From Pseudomonas cedrina subsp. cedrina (GTDB taxonomy: Bacteria; Pseudomonadota; Gammaproteobacteria; Pseudomonadales; Pseudomonadaceae), in NCBI RefSeq assembly GCF_001983175.1, contig NZ_MNPW01000004.1, positions 478,087 through 542,086 on the forward strand: 64,000 nt of DNA, in the 5' to 3' direction. The translations under genes and the position numbers were made by a program. Within the stretch, counting starts at the first letter, position 1; each line of letters starts with the position of its first letter. The notes below the pieces were generated by a model that was given only the letters and a program-made list of their open reading frames with translations, did not search any database and was not told where the DNA came from. Shown one piece after another: positions 29,696 through 38,649 of this stretch.

Positions 29696-30153
29696 GTGTG
29701 TGCCGGCTGATCGGCATAGGCCTGCTGGTGGCGGTTGTCTGGCAGGTGCAGGCATGGCGGTACTCGGCGCGGATTGAACATTTGTCGGTAACACAGATCC
29801 AGGCCGCTCTGCATCAGCAACAGTTCGCGCAAGACCAACGGCTGGCCCTTGAGCAACAGCTCACTGCCAGCGACATACGACATGCCCGGGAGTTGATCGA
29901 TGCCCAACGTCATCAAGCGGCTCTGCGCGACCGCCTGGCCACTGCTGATGTACGGCTGTCAGTCCTTCTCGACGCCTCCAGTGGCTGTGCAGTGCCAGCC
30001 GCCACCGGCGCCGGCAGCGTGGTTCATGCAGCCGCGCGAGCCCGACTTGACCCGGCGCATGCTCAGCGAATTATCCGCATCACCGACGACGGTGATAACG
30101 CCTTGATCGCGTTGCGGGCCTGCCAGGCCTATGTGCACGCCGTCGCTCGCTAG
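29683..30153 (+). CDS. Inner-membrane spanin Rz
   Basis: 156 residues from ATG 29683 (MRFLGVCRLIGIGLLVAVVW). One N-terminal membrane helix (about 5-23) is followed by a long charged helical periplasmic part (QAALHQQQFAQDQRLALEQQ), the standard i-spanin design, with a C-terminal globular tail. It overlaps the endolysin end by 13 bp and contains Rz1 in another frame. With Rz1 it would fuse inner and outer membranes in the last step of lysis. Confidence 0.85.
   Translation: MRFLGVCRLIGIGLLVAVVWQVQAWRYSARIEHLSVTQIQAALHQQQFAQDQRLALEQQLTASDIRHARELIDAQRHQAALRDRLATADVRLSVLLDASSGCAVPAATGAGSVVHAAARARLDPAHAQRIIRITDDGDNALIALRACQAYVHAVAR
29900..30106 (+). CDS. Outer-membrane spanin Rz1 lipoprotein, nested inside Rz
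   Basis: 68 residues in a shifted frame fully inside Rz. Lipoprotein signal MPNVIKRLCATAWPLLMYGC with lipobox LMYGC, so the mature protein starts at Cys20. A proline-rich stretch follows (CQPPPAPAAWF), typical of Rz1. Nested Rz/Rz1 is a known arrangement and is easily missed by gene callers. Confidence 0.82.
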   Translation: MPNVIKRLCATAWPLLMYGCQSFSTPPVAVQCQPPPAPAAWFMQPREPDLTRRMLSELSASPTTVITP

Positions 30154-30234
30154 CTTCTTGAGACACTCCGTCACTTGCACGTGTGATTGGCTCCTGTAGG
30201 GTAGGCAAAACCCGCCCCCTCTCTGGAGATGACC

Positions 30235-30735
30235 GTGAAGGAAATCACTCAACTGGCCGCTGACCTGGGCCGCCGTCTACAGGTGCTCAACGCCCATGTC
30301 ACCACTGCCGAGTCCTGCACCGGCGGCGGTATCGCAGAAGCGATCACACAGATTCCAGGGAGTTCGGCGTGGTTCGAGGCGGGCTATGTGACCTATTCCA
30401 ATCGGCAGAAAACCTGGCAGTTGAATGTGCCGGAAACATTGTTTTCAAAGGTGGGCGCCGTCAGCCGTGAAGTGGTGGAGGCAATGGTCCGTGGCGCGCA
30501 GAAAAAAAGCCTGGCCCGCTTCGCCGTGGCCGTCAGCGGTATCGCCGGGCCTGACGGCGGTTCGCCCGACAAGCCGGTGGGCACCGTATGGCTGGCTTTT
30601 GGCGTGGGCGATGAGGTCACTGCCGAGCTTGCGCACTTTCCCGGCAACCGCGACGAGGTCCGCCGACGAACGGTAAAGGCCGCGCTGGAGGGCTTGTTGC
30701 GACGAGCTGCAGCAGAAATAGACAATCAGGGGTAG
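30235..30735 (+). CDS. cinA: CinA C-terminal domain protein / NMN amidohydrolase PncC
   Basis: Deamidates nicotinamide mononucleotide in pyridine-nucleotide recycling. 166 residues. Conserved [16 protein letters not shown] (about 22-37) and [20 protein letters not shown] (about 101-120). I prefer the GTG at 30235, which has GGAG six bases upstream; the in-frame ATG at 30229 directly abuts that site. Located just upstream of recA, as is usual, and the right border of the tailocin locus. Confidence 0.92.
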   Translation: MKEITQLAADLGRRLQVLNAHVTTAESCTGGGIAEAITQIPGSSAWFEAGYVTYSNRQKTWQLNVPETLFSKVGAVSREVVEAMVRGAQKKSLARFAVAVSGIAGPDGGSPDKPVGTVWLAFGVGDEVTAELAHFPGNRDEVRRRTVKAALEGLLRRAAAEIDNQG

Positions 30736-30762
30736 GCGATCTCCGTTCTTTGTGGAACAATA

Positions 30763-30778
30763 CTGTCTACTTATACAG
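30763..30778 (+). promoter_or_regulatory. LexA box of recA
   Basis: CTG-TCTACTTATA-CAG fits CTG-N10-CAG and lies 41 bp before the recA start, in the expected operator position. Confidence 0.9.
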
Positions 30779-30818
30779 GTGTTGGCCGTCAGGCCTTATT
30801 GATTACGTGAGGACTTTA

Positions 30819-31877
30819 ATGGACGACAACAAGAAGAAAGCCTTGGCTGCGGCCCTGGGTCAGATCGAACGTCAATTCGGCAAGGGTGCCGTAATGCGTA
30901 TGGGCGATCACGACCGTCAGGCGATCCCGGCTATTTCCACTGGCTCTCTGGGTCTGGACATCGCGCTCGGCATTGGCGGCTTGCCAAAAGGCCGTATCGT
31001 TGAAATCTATGGTCCTGAATCTTCCGGTAAAACTACCCTGACCCTGTCGGTGATCGCCCAGGCGCAGAAAATGGGCGCCACCTGTGCGTTCGTCGACGCC
31101 GAGCACGCCCTGGACCCAGAGTACGCCGGCAAACTGGGCGTCAACGTTGACGACCTGCTGGTTTCCCAGCCGGACACCGGCGAGCAAGCCCTGGAGATCA
31201 CCGACATGCTGGTGCGCTCCAACGCCATCGACGTGATTGTGGTTGACTCCGTGGCAGCCCTGGTACCCAAGGCTGAAATCGAAGGCGAAATGGGCGACAT
31301 GCACGTTGGCCTGCAAGCCCGTTTGATGTCCCAGGCGCTGCGTAAAATCACCGGTAACATCAAGAACGCCAACTGCCTGGTGATCTTCATCAACCAGATT
31401 CGTATGAAGATCGGCGTGATGTTCGGCAGCCCGGAAACCACCACCGGTGGTAACGCGCTCAAGTTCTACGCTTCGGTCCGTCTGGATATCCGCCGTACCG
31501 GCGCGGTGAAGGAAGGTGACGAGGTTGTGGGTAGCGAAACCCGCGTCAAAGTCGTGAAGAACAAAGTGGCCCCGCCTTTCCGTCAGGCCGAGTTCCAGAT
31601 TCTCTACGGCAAGGGTATCTACCTGAACGGCGAGATGATCGACCTGGGTGTTTTGCACGGTTTTGTCGAGAAATCCGGTGCCTGGTATGCCTATAACGGC
31701 AGCAAGATCGGTCAAGGCAAGGCCAACTCGGCCAAGTTCCTGGCGGACAACCCGGACATCGCTGCCACGCTTGAAAAGCAGATTCGCGACAAGCTGCTGA
31801 CCCCGGCGCCAGACGTGAAAGCTGCCGCCAACCGCGAGCCGGTTGAAGAAGTGGAAGAAGCCGACACTGACATCTGA
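30819..31877 (+). CDS. recA: Recombinase RecA
   Basis: Strand-exchange ATPase and SOS co-protease that stimulates LexA and phage-repressor cleavage. 352 residues from ATG 30819 ([20 protein letters not shown]), with GAGGA upstream. Walker [13 protein letters not shown] (about 65-76), L1/L2 region [19 protein letters not shown] and [20 protein letters not shown] (about 193-212), and an acidic C-terminal tail ([10 protein letters not shown]). Its LexA box and the remnant's LexA box tie the two loci to one SOS response. Confidence 0.98.
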   Translation: MDDNKKKALAAALGQIERQFGKGAVMRMGDHDRQAIPAISTGSLGLDIALGIGGLPKGRIVEIYGPESSGKTTLTLSVIAQAQKMGATCAFVDAEHALDPEYAGKLGVNVDDLLVSQPDTGEQALEITDMLVRSNAIDVIVVDSVAALVPKAEIEGEMGDMHVGLQARLMSQALRKITGNIKNANCLVIFINQIRMKIGVMFGSPETTTGGNALKFYASVRLDIRRTGAVKEGDEVVGSETRVKVVKNKVAPPFRQAEFQILYGKGIYLNGEMIDLGVLHGFVEKSGAWYAYNGSKIGQGKANSAKFLADNPDIAATLEKQIRDKLLTPAPDVKAAANREPVEEVEEADTDI

Positions 31878-31885
31878 AGCAAACG

Positions 31886-32353
31886 ATGACAGTTGTACTC
31901 GATACACTCGTCGCCGTTCGGCGCACCGCGATGGACCTGCTCGCTCGACGCGAGCATGGTCGAGTCGAGCTGACGCGTAAACTGCGTCAGCGCGGCGCGG
32001 AGCCCGAGATGATTGAAGCTGCCCTCGACCGTTTGACGGAAGAGGGGTTGCTCTCCGAATCGCGCTACCTCGAAAGTTTTGTCTCCTACCGAGCACGTTC
32101 CGGCTACGGCCCTGCGCGCATTCGTGAAGAACTGAGCCAGCGCGGCCTGCAGCGTGCTGACATCGACCTTGCCTTGCGCGAGTGCGGTATCAGCTGGCAG
32201 GCGCAGTTGGAAGACACCTGGCGGCGCAAGTTTTCCGGCCATCTTCCGATAGATGCCAGGGAGCGTGCAAAGCAAGGGCGTTTCCTGAGCTATCGCGGTT
32301 TTTCAATGGAGATGATCAGCCGCTTATTGAGCGGTCGAGATATGGACGATTGA
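31886..32353 (+). CDS. recX: RecA regulator RecX
   Basis: Binds RecA filaments and limits their activity. 155 residues starting [20 protein letters not shown]. Three-helix repeats typical of Rec[39 protein letters not shown] and [14 protein letters not shown]. Only eight bases after recA, so co-transcribed and SOS-induced with it. Confidence 0.95.
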   Translation: MTVVLDTLVAVRRTAMDLLARREHGRVELTRKLRQRGAEPEMIEAALDRLTEEGLLSESRYLESFVSYRARSGYGPARIREELSQRGLQRADIDLALRECGISWQAQLEDTWRRKFSGHLPIDARERAKQGRFLSYRGFSMEMISRLLSGRDMDD

Positions 32354-32391
32354 ACGCAGTTGCTGGCTGTATGACCGGCTTGCATCGCGTT

Positions 32392-32457
32392 GGGCTGCTG
32401 TAGTGAGCGGGCTTGCCCCGCGCCGGGCTGCTGTAGTGAGCGGGCTTGTCCCGCGCT
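32392..32457 (+). repeat. Tandem 33-bp REP-like units
   Basis: Two head-to-tail copies (32392-32424 and 32425-32457) starting GGGCTGCTGTAGTGAGCGGG, differing at two positions. A partial third copy, GGGCTGCGCAGCAGCCCC, follows. Most REP elements in this window are inverted pairs, so the direct tandem is unusual. Confidence 0.88.
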
Positions 32458-32510
32458 GGGCTGCGCAGCAGCCCCAATTGCATCCCCACACCGCACCTGG
32501 CACACCACCA

Positions 32511-32546
32511 AAAAAGGGCCCGCTATGAAAATAGCGGGCCCTTTTT
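32511..32546. terminator. Strong bidirectional terminator between recX and the LOG gene
   Basis: AAAAAGGGCCCGCTAT-GAAA-ATAGCGGGCCCTTTTT: 16-bp perfect arms around a GNRA tetraloop. Confidence 0.93.
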
Positions 32547-32559
32547 GCGTTTTATGGTT

Positions 32560-33672
32560 TCACGCCGGCTCCTTCGCCACCCGCTGCTGCGTCTTTCCCT
32601 GAGCCTGCGCCCAGTTCTCCGGCAAATTGATGTAGTCCACCAACTCCCGCAGACGGCCCTGATCGCGCCCATTGAAATTGAACACCAGCCGCGTCAAATG
32701 GCTGAACCTCGGCTCGTCATGTTCTTCGCCGGTATAGGCAAGCTGCTGGAATTCGCCACTCAAGCGCAGGCTGGCAAACTCATCCTGTAAATGGGCCAGC
32801 GCTCGATCACTGAGCGGATGATTCATGCGCACCACAAACTCACGCTTCAACCAGCGGGTGGAGTGGAAATTGGCATAAAACTGGTTGATCTCCTCCACCG
32901 CCTCTTCGGCGCTGTAGACCAGGCGTACCAGCTTGAGGTCGGTGGGCAAGATGTAGCGGTTGGCTTCCAACTGGCTGCGGATAAAGTCCAGGGCGCCTTG
33001 CCAGAACCCGCCGCCGGGTGCATCCAGCAGTACCACTGGCACCAGCGGGCTCTTGCCGGTCTGGATTAGGGTCAGCACTTCCAGTGCCTCATCAAGGGTA
33101 CCGAAACCGCCTGGGCACAGCACCAGCGCGTCGGCTTCCTTGACGAAGAACAACTTGCGGGTAAAGAAGAAATGGAAGGACAGCAGGTTCTCGGTACCAT
33201 CGATGGTCGGGTTGGCGTGCTGTTCAAATGGCAGGGTGATGTTGAACCCCAGGCTGTGTTCCAGGCCGGCGCCTTCGTGGGCCGCGGCCATGATGCCGCC
33301 ACCACCGCCGGTGATCACCATCAGGTCCGAGCGTGCCAGCGCCGCGCCGACTTCACGGGCCAGCGAGTACAGCGGGCTTTCCATCGGGGTGCGTGCAGAG
33401 CCGAACACCGTCACTTTGCGGCGGCCCTTGAATTGTTCGAGCACGCGGAAGGCGTGGTCCAGTTCGCGGATGGCTCGCAGGGTAATCTTGGCGTTCCAGC
33501 GGTCGCGGTCGTCCTGCGCCATGCGGAACACGGTGAGGATCATGTCGCGATACAAGGGGATATTCGGGCTGTTGGGCGCGATCAGTTGGAGTTGCGCTTC
33601 GACCTGCTGTGTGAGGTCGGCGCCGTTTTCTTCAAAATGTCGAAGCAGGTGGTCATTCGGTTCGTAAGGCAT
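32560..33672 (-). CDS. LOG-family (TIGR00730-like) nucleotide phosphoribohydrolase
   Basis: Cleaves the N-glycosidic bond of nucleoside 5'-monophosphates in characterised members. 370 residues. The Rossmann-like LOG domain (about 80-270) has VTVFGSARTPMES, the GGGGGIMAAAHEGAG loop and the signature LCPGGFGTLDEALEVLT. N- and C-terminal extensions make it longer than plant LOG-type proteins (about 190). Actual substrate unknown. Intact and monocistronic. Confidence 0.85.
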   Translation of the reverse strand: MPYEPNDHLLRHFEENGADLTQQVEAQLQLIAPNSPNIPLYRDMILTVFRMAQDDRDRWNAKITLRAIRELDHAFRVLEQFKGRRKVTVFGSARTPMESPLYSLAREVGAALARSDLMVITGGGGGIMAAAHEGAGLEHSLGFNITLPFEQHANPTIDGTENLLSFHFFFTRKLFFVKEADALVLCPGGFGTLDEALEVLTLIQTGKSPLVPVVLLDAPGGGFWQGALDFIRSQLEANRYILPTDLKLVRLVYSAEEAVEEINQFYANFHSTRWLKREFVVRMNHPLSDRALAHLQDEFASLRLSGEFQQLAYTGEEHDEPRFSHLTRLVFNFNGRDQGRLRELVDYINLPENWAQAQGKTQQRVAKEPA

Positions 33673-33959
33673 TCACTTCTCCTTCTTGCAGGGCCCGGGT
33701 GGCCGGCCAGAGGTTCGCCGGAGGCTACGACACTGCATGTGTCGCTGCTTGCCGCAGGGGCAACCTTCTTTTGCCCTGGAAATGTTACAGAACAGCGTAA
33801 AAAGCGCTGGGAATGAAGGGTTGGGATAACTGGATGATGGGCCGAAAAACCCTTGGCTGGCAACCGCTTATTGGTCGTTCATCAAGGAGCTTAGCCGCGG
33901 CTGGACGTTGAAGCGGGGGAGTGCGCGCCACCGGACAGTAGCGCGTGAAGGTCAACCTA
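33673..33959. other. Intergenic region before the LOG gene
   Basis: 287 bp holding the LOG gene promoter on the minus strand. Nothing further was recognised; no strong hairpin or open frame with family character. Confidence 0.5.
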
Positions 33960-34394
33960 TTACTTTTTCTTTTTCACAGGAGCCGGGCAATCCGCTTCCA
34001 CGAACTTCACCGAGGCCACAGGGCGGTTGGTCTTGTTTTCGGTGATTTCGTAACGCATGACCGCACCCTTGGCCATCAGCTCGCGATAGCCCGGGTTGGT
34101 GCATACGCTACGGCCCAGTTGGAAGTAGACAGCCTTCGGATTGGCGCGCATCTGTTCGGCGCGGTCGGGCAGCACGCTCAGGTGATCGATCAGTTGCATG
34201 CCCTCGACGGTGTAGGCCACTTCCAAGGTCTTTTCATCGATTTCCCGGGGCAGGTCTTTGTTGCTTTCCGCCGCAACGCTTTGCAGTTTCCGGTTCATTT
34301 GGGCCTCCAGCAGCGAGGCCGCCTGGGCGCACACGGGCAATACCAGCGCGAGGGCGACGGATGGGGCGACAAAACGCAGCATGGAACGCAGCAT
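33960..34394 (-). CDS. PA3611-like exported protein
   Basis: 144 residues from ATG 34394, with GGAGA upstream. Clear Sec signal peptide MLRSMLRFVAPSVALALVLP...AQA (cleavage near residue 25). The periplasmic part has two cysteines (SVCTNPGYRE and EADCPAPV) that could form a disulfide, and ends in a lysine run. It resembles PA3611, a small quorum-sensing-regulated virulence-related protein located near recA in PAO1. Function not established. Confidence 0.75.
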   Translation of the reverse strand: MLRSMLRFVAPSVALALVLPVCAQAASLLEAQMNRKLQSVAAESNKDLPREIDEKTLEVAYTVEGMQLIDHLSVLPDRAEQMRANPKAVYFQLGRSVCTNPGYRELMAKGAVMRYEITENKTNRPVASVKFVEADCPAPVKKKK

Positions 34395-34573
34395 GAAACT
34401 CTCCTGATTCGGTTACTGGTGCATAGACCAGCCACTGCGCTGTGCGTTCAGTGGCGCGCAATTATAGGTGAGCCCTGGCCACTACAGCCAGGCGTATCGC
34501 TGGTAAACTGCCGCCACTTCAGCCTTCCACGAGTTTTAACCGTGTCGATTTACCCGTCCCACCGGCGCATCCA

Positions 34574-35293
34574 ATGAGCCACGCCGTTTCCCGCCTGCGC
34601 ACCCAGCGTCTGGCCCGCGCCGTGCGGCCGTTCCTCAATCGTGGTTCGCGTGCCGAGCGCTGCCCGGGCTGCCGGGTGATTCCCGAGTACTGCCTGTGTG
34701 CCTGGCGGCCCAAGGTCGCCGCAACCTCGGCGATGTGCCTGCTGATGCATGACGTGGAACCGATGAAGCCCAGCAACACCGGCTGGCTGATCGCCGATGT
34801 GATTGACGACACCACGGCGTTTGCCTGGTCGCGCACCGAGGTTGATCCAGAACTGCTCGACGTGTTGGCCGACCCGCAATGGCAGCCCTACATCGTGTTT
34901 CCCGGTGAATTCGTCGCACCCGAGCGCGTTGTCAGTCAAGTGCTGGTGGAGGAAGGCAAGCGCCCGTTGTTCATCCTGCTGGATGGCACCTGGAGTGAAG
35001 CGCGCAAGATGTTTCGCAAAAGCCCCTATCTGGAGCATTTGCCGGTACTCAGCCTGGCGCCGGAACAGCTGTCGCGTTACAAACTGCGCCGATCCAAGCG
35101 TGATGATCACTTCTGCACGGCCGAGGTCGCCGCCCTGTGCCTTGAATTGGCCGGTGACCAGGCGGCCTGCGAAGTGTTGGATGCCTACCTCGACGTGTTC
35201 AGCACCCATTACCTGGCGGCCAAATTCCAGTTGCCCCTGGACCCGACCGACATCGTCCATACTCGCCTTGCACCCTATATACCGGCGGTATAG
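34574..35293 (+). CDS. tapT: DTW-domain tRNA-uridine aminocarboxypropyltransferase
   Basis: Installs the acp3U modification at position 47 of tRNAs using SAM, by analogy with E. coli TapT. 239 residues. N-terminal Cys motif RCPGCRVIPEYCLC (about 28-41), LLMHDVEPMKPSNTG, and the family signature LLDGTWSEARKM (DGTW, about 136-147). Monocistronic. Confidence 0.88.
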   Translation: MSHAVSRLRTQRLARAVRPFLNRGSRAERCPGCRVIPEYCLCAWRPKVAATSAMCLLMHDVEPMKPSNTGWLIADVIDDTTAFAWSRTEVDPELLDVLADPQWQPYIVFPGEFVAPERVVSQVLVEEGKRPLFILLDGTWSEARKMFRKSPYLEHLPVLSLAPEQLSRYKLRRSKRDDHFCTAEVAALCLELAGDQAACEVLDAYLDVFSTHYLAAKFQLPLDPTDIVHTRLAPYIPAV

Positions 35294-35545
35294 CCAGGCG
35301 ACATTCGCATGATGGCACCTTAAACCCGCACGCCGCTGAAACGCCGCTGGGCGTAGTGCTTGACCCCCCAGGCTACGCTGGGCATGCTGGGCGCCGATTG
35401 GGCTGCAACCGTGAATTTTCGACGTCGTTCCAGGTGCCTTTGACGTCGAGCGCGCCCTGTGGCGATCGCTGCCTGGCGTTCGCCTTGTGTACTGGCGAAC
35501 CCTGAACCCATCAGGGTTCCCATAAAAAACAGGATCATTTAATCA

Positions 35546-36196
35546 ATGGCCACATACGAAATCCTGATAGCCGATGACCATCCGCTGTTTCGCAGTGCGT
35601 TGCACCAGGCCGTGACCCTGGGCCTCGGCCCGGACGTGCGCCTCGTCGAAGTGGCCAGCATTGCCGAACTGGAAGCCCGCCTCACCGAAAAATCCGACTG
35701 GGACCTGGTGCTGCTCGACCTGAACATGCCCGGCGCCTACGGTTTTTCCGGGCTGGTACTGTTGCGCGGGCAATATCCGCAAATTCCGGTGGTGATGGTC
35801 TCGGCCCAGGAAGAAGCCGATGTAGTGGTGCGCTCCAAGGAGTTTGGCGCCAGCGGTTTCATTCCCAAGTCCAGCGCCATGGAAGACATCCAGAAAGCCG
35901 TGCGCACTGTGCTGGACGGTGATGTGTCCTGGCCACCGCAGGCCTTTGAAGAAATCAACGTGTCCGACGAAGCCAAGGCCGCCCGTGATGGCCTGGCCAG
36001 CCTGACACCGCAGCAGTTCCGGGTGCTGACCATGGTCTGCGAAGGTCTGTTGAACAAGCAGATAGCCTATGAGCTGAGCGTGTCTGAAGCGACGATCAAG
36101 GCCCACGTGACAGCGATCTTTCGCAAGCTGGGCGTGCGTACGCGTACCCAGGCGGCACTGCTGTTGCAACAACTTGAGTCAATTTCGCAGCATTAA
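35546..36196 (+). CDS. erdR: Response regulator ErdR
   Basis: LuxR-type regulator of alcohol and acetate metabolism in P. aeruginosa. 216 residues (MATYEILIADDHPLFRSALH). Receiver with phospho-Asp in LVLLDLNMPGAYGF (about 57) and Lys in GFIPKSSAMED. C-terminal HTH: LTPQQFRVLTMVCEGLLNKQ and VSEATIKAHVTAIFRKLGV. The erdR-dgkA-finR-fpr order matches PAO1 PA3604 onwards. The preceding gap (35294-35545) holds only its promoter and a doubtful antisense frame. Confidence 0.92.
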   Translation: MATYEILIADDHPLFRSALHQAVTLGLGPDVRLVEVASIAELEARLTEKSDWDLVLLDLNMPGAYGFSGLVLLRGQYPQIPVVMVSAQEEADVVVRSKEFGASGFIPKSSAMEDIQKAVRTVLDGDVSWPPQAFEEINVSDEAKAARDGLASLTPQQFRVLTMVCEGLLNKQIAYELSVSEATIKAHVTAIFRKLGVRTRTQAALLLQQLESISQH

Positions 36197-36271
36197 GCTG
36201 TCATCGATTCACGCTTTTTTGACTGTGCGTGATCTAGTTTCCCCACTCCTTTGGTTCAGTTGCCTACGTCT

Positions 36272-36634
36272 ATGTCGCCTTTCAAGGGTCAAACCGGTAT
36301 CAAACGTATCTTCAATGCTGGGGGTTATTCCCTGGATGGCCTGCGCGCGGCATTCACCGGCGAGGCGGCTTTTCGCCAACTGGTGTTGCTGAATGTGATC
36401 CTGATCCCGCTGAGCTTCTTCCTGAATGTCAGCCGGGTCGAGCGTGCGTTGCTGATCGCCGTGTGCCTGCTGGCGTTGATCGTCGAGTTGCTCAACTCGG
36501 CGGTGGAGGCGGCGATCGACCGCATCTCCCTGGATCGTCACCCTTTGTCGAAAAACGCCAAGGACATGGGCAGCGCCGCGCAGGCCGTCGCGCTGACCAT
36601 GATCACCCTAGTGTGGGCCGTGATCCTGATCTAA
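36272..36634 (+). CDS. dgkA: Diacylglycerol kinase
   Basis: Small trimeric inner-membrane enzyme that recycles diacylglycerol released by phosphoglycerol transfer to periplasmic glucans; opgD for glucan synthesis is also in this window. 120 residues from ATG 36272 (MSPFKGQTGIKRIFNAGGYS). Signature VELLNSAVEAAIDRIS (about 69-84) and three membrane helices. Confidence 0.95.
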   Translation: MSPFKGQTGIKRIFNAGGYSLDGLRAAFTGEAAFRQLVLLNVILIPLSFFLNVSRVERALLIAVCLLALIVELLNSAVEAAIDRISLDRHPLSKNAKDMGSAAQAVALTMITLVWAVILI

Positions 36635-36637
36635 GGC

Positions 36638-37564
36638 TCAGGCAATGCTCGGCAGCACGATCTCGTCGCTGCGCTGAACTCCGGCGGTGAAAGCGCGGCA
36701 CAGCTCGAGAAATTCGCGCATGGCCGAAGTCTGGTACTTCTGTTTGTGCCAGATGAAGTAGAACTGCCGGGCCAGGTCCAGATCCGGTGTTTCCACCGGC
36801 ACCAGGCTGCCGCGGCGGAACGCGTCGCGCAGCGCCAACCGCGAAATGCAGCCAATCCCCAGCCCCGACTCCACCGCGCGCTTGATGGCTTCGGTATGTT
36901 CCAACTCCAGGCGGATATTCAGCGCGCTACGGTGATGGCGCATGGCTTGGTCGAAGGTCAGGCGCGTGCCCGAACCTTGTTCCCGCAGGATCCATGCCTC
37001 GTGGGTCAGCTCGTCCATCGTTGCCACGCCGCGCTTGGCCAGGTGATGTTGCGGCGCGCAAAACACCACCAACTCATCCTCAACCCAGGTTTGCACTTCG
37101 ATATCCGGGTGGCTGCAGTCACCTTCGATTAGACCCAGGTCAATTTCATAGTGCGCAACCTGGTGCACGATATGGGCAGTGTTCTGCACATGCAGCTTTA
37201 CCTGGCTCTCGGGGTGCTGCTGCATGAAGCTGCCGATCAGCAGGGTCGCCAGGTAATTGCCGATGGTGAGGGTGGCGCCCACCGCCAGCGAGCCAAAGCC
37301 AGACTTGCCGTTGAGCAGGTCCTCGATTTCCTTGGCCTGGTCCAGCAGCGCTACCGCCTGGGGCAACAGTTGACGGCCAAGGGCGTTAAGGCTCAGGCGT
37401 TTGCCGGCGCGGTCGAACAATTGGCAGCTGGATTGGCGCTCCAGCTCGGTAATCGAGGTGCTGGCGGCGGATTGAGATAAGGCCAGAAGGCCAGCAGCGC
37501 GGGAAACGCTTTCCTGCTGGGCGACGGCGACGAATACTTGCAGTTGACGGAGAGTAAATCGCAT
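36638..37564 (-). CDS. finR: LysR-type regulator FinR
   Basis: Activates the divergent fpr gene in P. putida in response to superoxide and osmotic stress. 308 residues from ATG 37564 (MRFTLRQLQVFVAVAQQESV). N-terminal winged HTH SRAAGLLALSQSAASTSITE (about 20-39) and a C-terminal substrate-binding-like domain. The 123-bp gap to fpr is A/T-rich and should hold both promoters. Confidence 0.92.
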   Translation of the reverse strand: MRFTLRQLQVFVAVAQQESVSRAAGLLALSQSAASTSITELERQSSCQLFDRAGKRLSLNALGRQLLPQAVALLDQAKEIEDLLNGKSGFGSLAVGATLTIGNYLATLLIGSFMQQHPESQVKLHVQNTAHIVHQVAHYEIDLGLIEGDCSHPDIEVQTWVEDELVVFCAPQHHLAKRGVATMDELTHEAWILREQGSGTRLTFDQAMRHHRSALNIRLELEHTEAIKRAVESGLGIGCISRLALRDAFRRGSLVPVETPDLDLARQFYFIWHKQKYQTSAMREFLELCRAFTAGVQRSDEIVLPSIA

Positions 37565-37687
37565 ATCGATATAACCGATAACCCTTATCTTAATAATCCA
37601 GTTAACAGATATTGTCGCCGCGATTAGAATGCGGTGCAATTACGCGCCTGAATACAGCGCAGACCTATTTCCAGGAGTTTCCCGTAC

Positions 37688-38467
37688 ATGAGCAACATGA
37701 ACCACGAGCGTGTCCTCAGTGTTCATCACTGGAACGACACTCTGTTCAGCTTCAAGTGCACCCGTGACCCGGGCCTGCGCTTCGAGAACGGTCAGTTCGT
37801 GATGATCGGCCTGCAGCAGCCCAACGGCCGCCCGCTCATGCGCGCCTACTCCATCGCCAGCCCGAACTGGGAAGAGCATCTGGAGTTCTTCAGCATCAAG
37901 GTGCCGGATGGCCCGCTGACTTCCCAGTTGCAGCATTTGAAGGAAGGCGACGAGATCATCATCAGTAAAAAACCGACAGGCACCCTGGTGCTTGACGATT
38001 TGAAGCCGGGCAAACACCTGTACCTGCTCAGCACCGGTACTGGACTTGCGCCGTTCATGAGCGTGATCCAGGACCCGGAAACCTACGAGCGTTTCGAAAA
38101 AGTGATCCTGTGCCACGGCGTGCGTTACGTCAACGAAGTCGCGTACCGCGAATTCATCACCGAGCACCTGCCGCAGAACGAATTCTTCGGCGAGGCCCTG
38201 CGTGAAAAGCTGATTTATTACCCAACCGTTACCCGCGAGCCGTTCGAAAACGAAGGCCGCCTGACCGACCTGATGCGCAGCGGCAAGCTGTTCAGTGACA
38301 TCGGCCTGCCACCGATCAACCCCGAGGACGACCGCGCCATGCTGTGCGGCAGCCCAAGCATGTTGGACGAAACCAGCGAAGTGCTGAACAGCTTTGGCCT
38401 GAAAGTCTCGCCGCGCATGCGTGAGCCGGGTGATTACTTGATCGAGCGCGCGTTCGTCGAGAAGTGA
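37688..38467 (+). CDS. fpr: Ferredoxin-NADP+ reductase
   Basis: FAD enzyme linking NADPH and ferredoxin or flavodoxin. It also supplies electrons to Bfd for iron release from bacterioferritin, tying it to bfr-bfd in this window. 259 residues. FAD-binding RAYSIASPNWE (about 52-62), NADP-binding LLSTGTGLAPFMSVIQ (about 116-131), MLCGSPSMLDE, and C-terminal IERAFVEK. Class I bacterial type. Confidence 0.96.
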   Translation: MSNMNHERVLSVHHWNDTLFSFKCTRDPGLRFENGQFVMIGLQQPNGRPLMRAYSIASPNWEEHLEFFSIKVPDGPLTSQLQHLKEGDEIIISKKPTGTLVLDDLKPGKHLYLLSTGTGLAPFMSVIQDPETYERFEKVILCHGVRYVNEVAYREFITEHLPQNEFFGEALREKLIYYPTVTREPFENEGRLTDLMRSGKLFSDIGLPPINPEDDRAMLCGSPSMLDETSEVLNSFGLKVSPRMREPGDYLIERAFVEK

Positions 38468-38481
38468 CTTCGAGTCACTTC

Positions 38482-38577
38482 TAGGAGCGAGCTTGCTCGC
38501 GAAGAACGTCAACGATAACGCTGGCATCTTGACTCAACGCGGTGCCTGTTCGTTTTTCGCGAGCAAGTTCGCTCCTA
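38482..38577. repeat. Inverted repeat downstream of fpr
   Basis: 22-bp arms TAGGAGCGAGCTTGCTCGCGAA (38482-38503) and its near-complement (38556-38577). The arms and centre resemble the element at 45476-45577. Confidence 0.9.
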
Positions 38578-38599
38578 CGGTTGAATGTGTTTACAAAGA

Positions 38600-38637
38600 A
38601 AAGCCCGCGTTGCCTGTGAAGGCAGCGCGGGCTTTTT
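38600..38637. terminator. Bidirectional terminator between fpr and trmO
   Basis: AAGCCCGCG/CGCGGGCTT stem with an internal TGCC/GGCA extension and a T run. Confidence 0.88.
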
Positions 38638-38649
38638 CGTGTGTGCGAT

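Noticed and set aside
35320..35538. 72-codon minus-strand frame between tapT and erdR
   Set aside because: No recognised domain, overlaps the erdR promoter, Arg-rich shadow-like composition.
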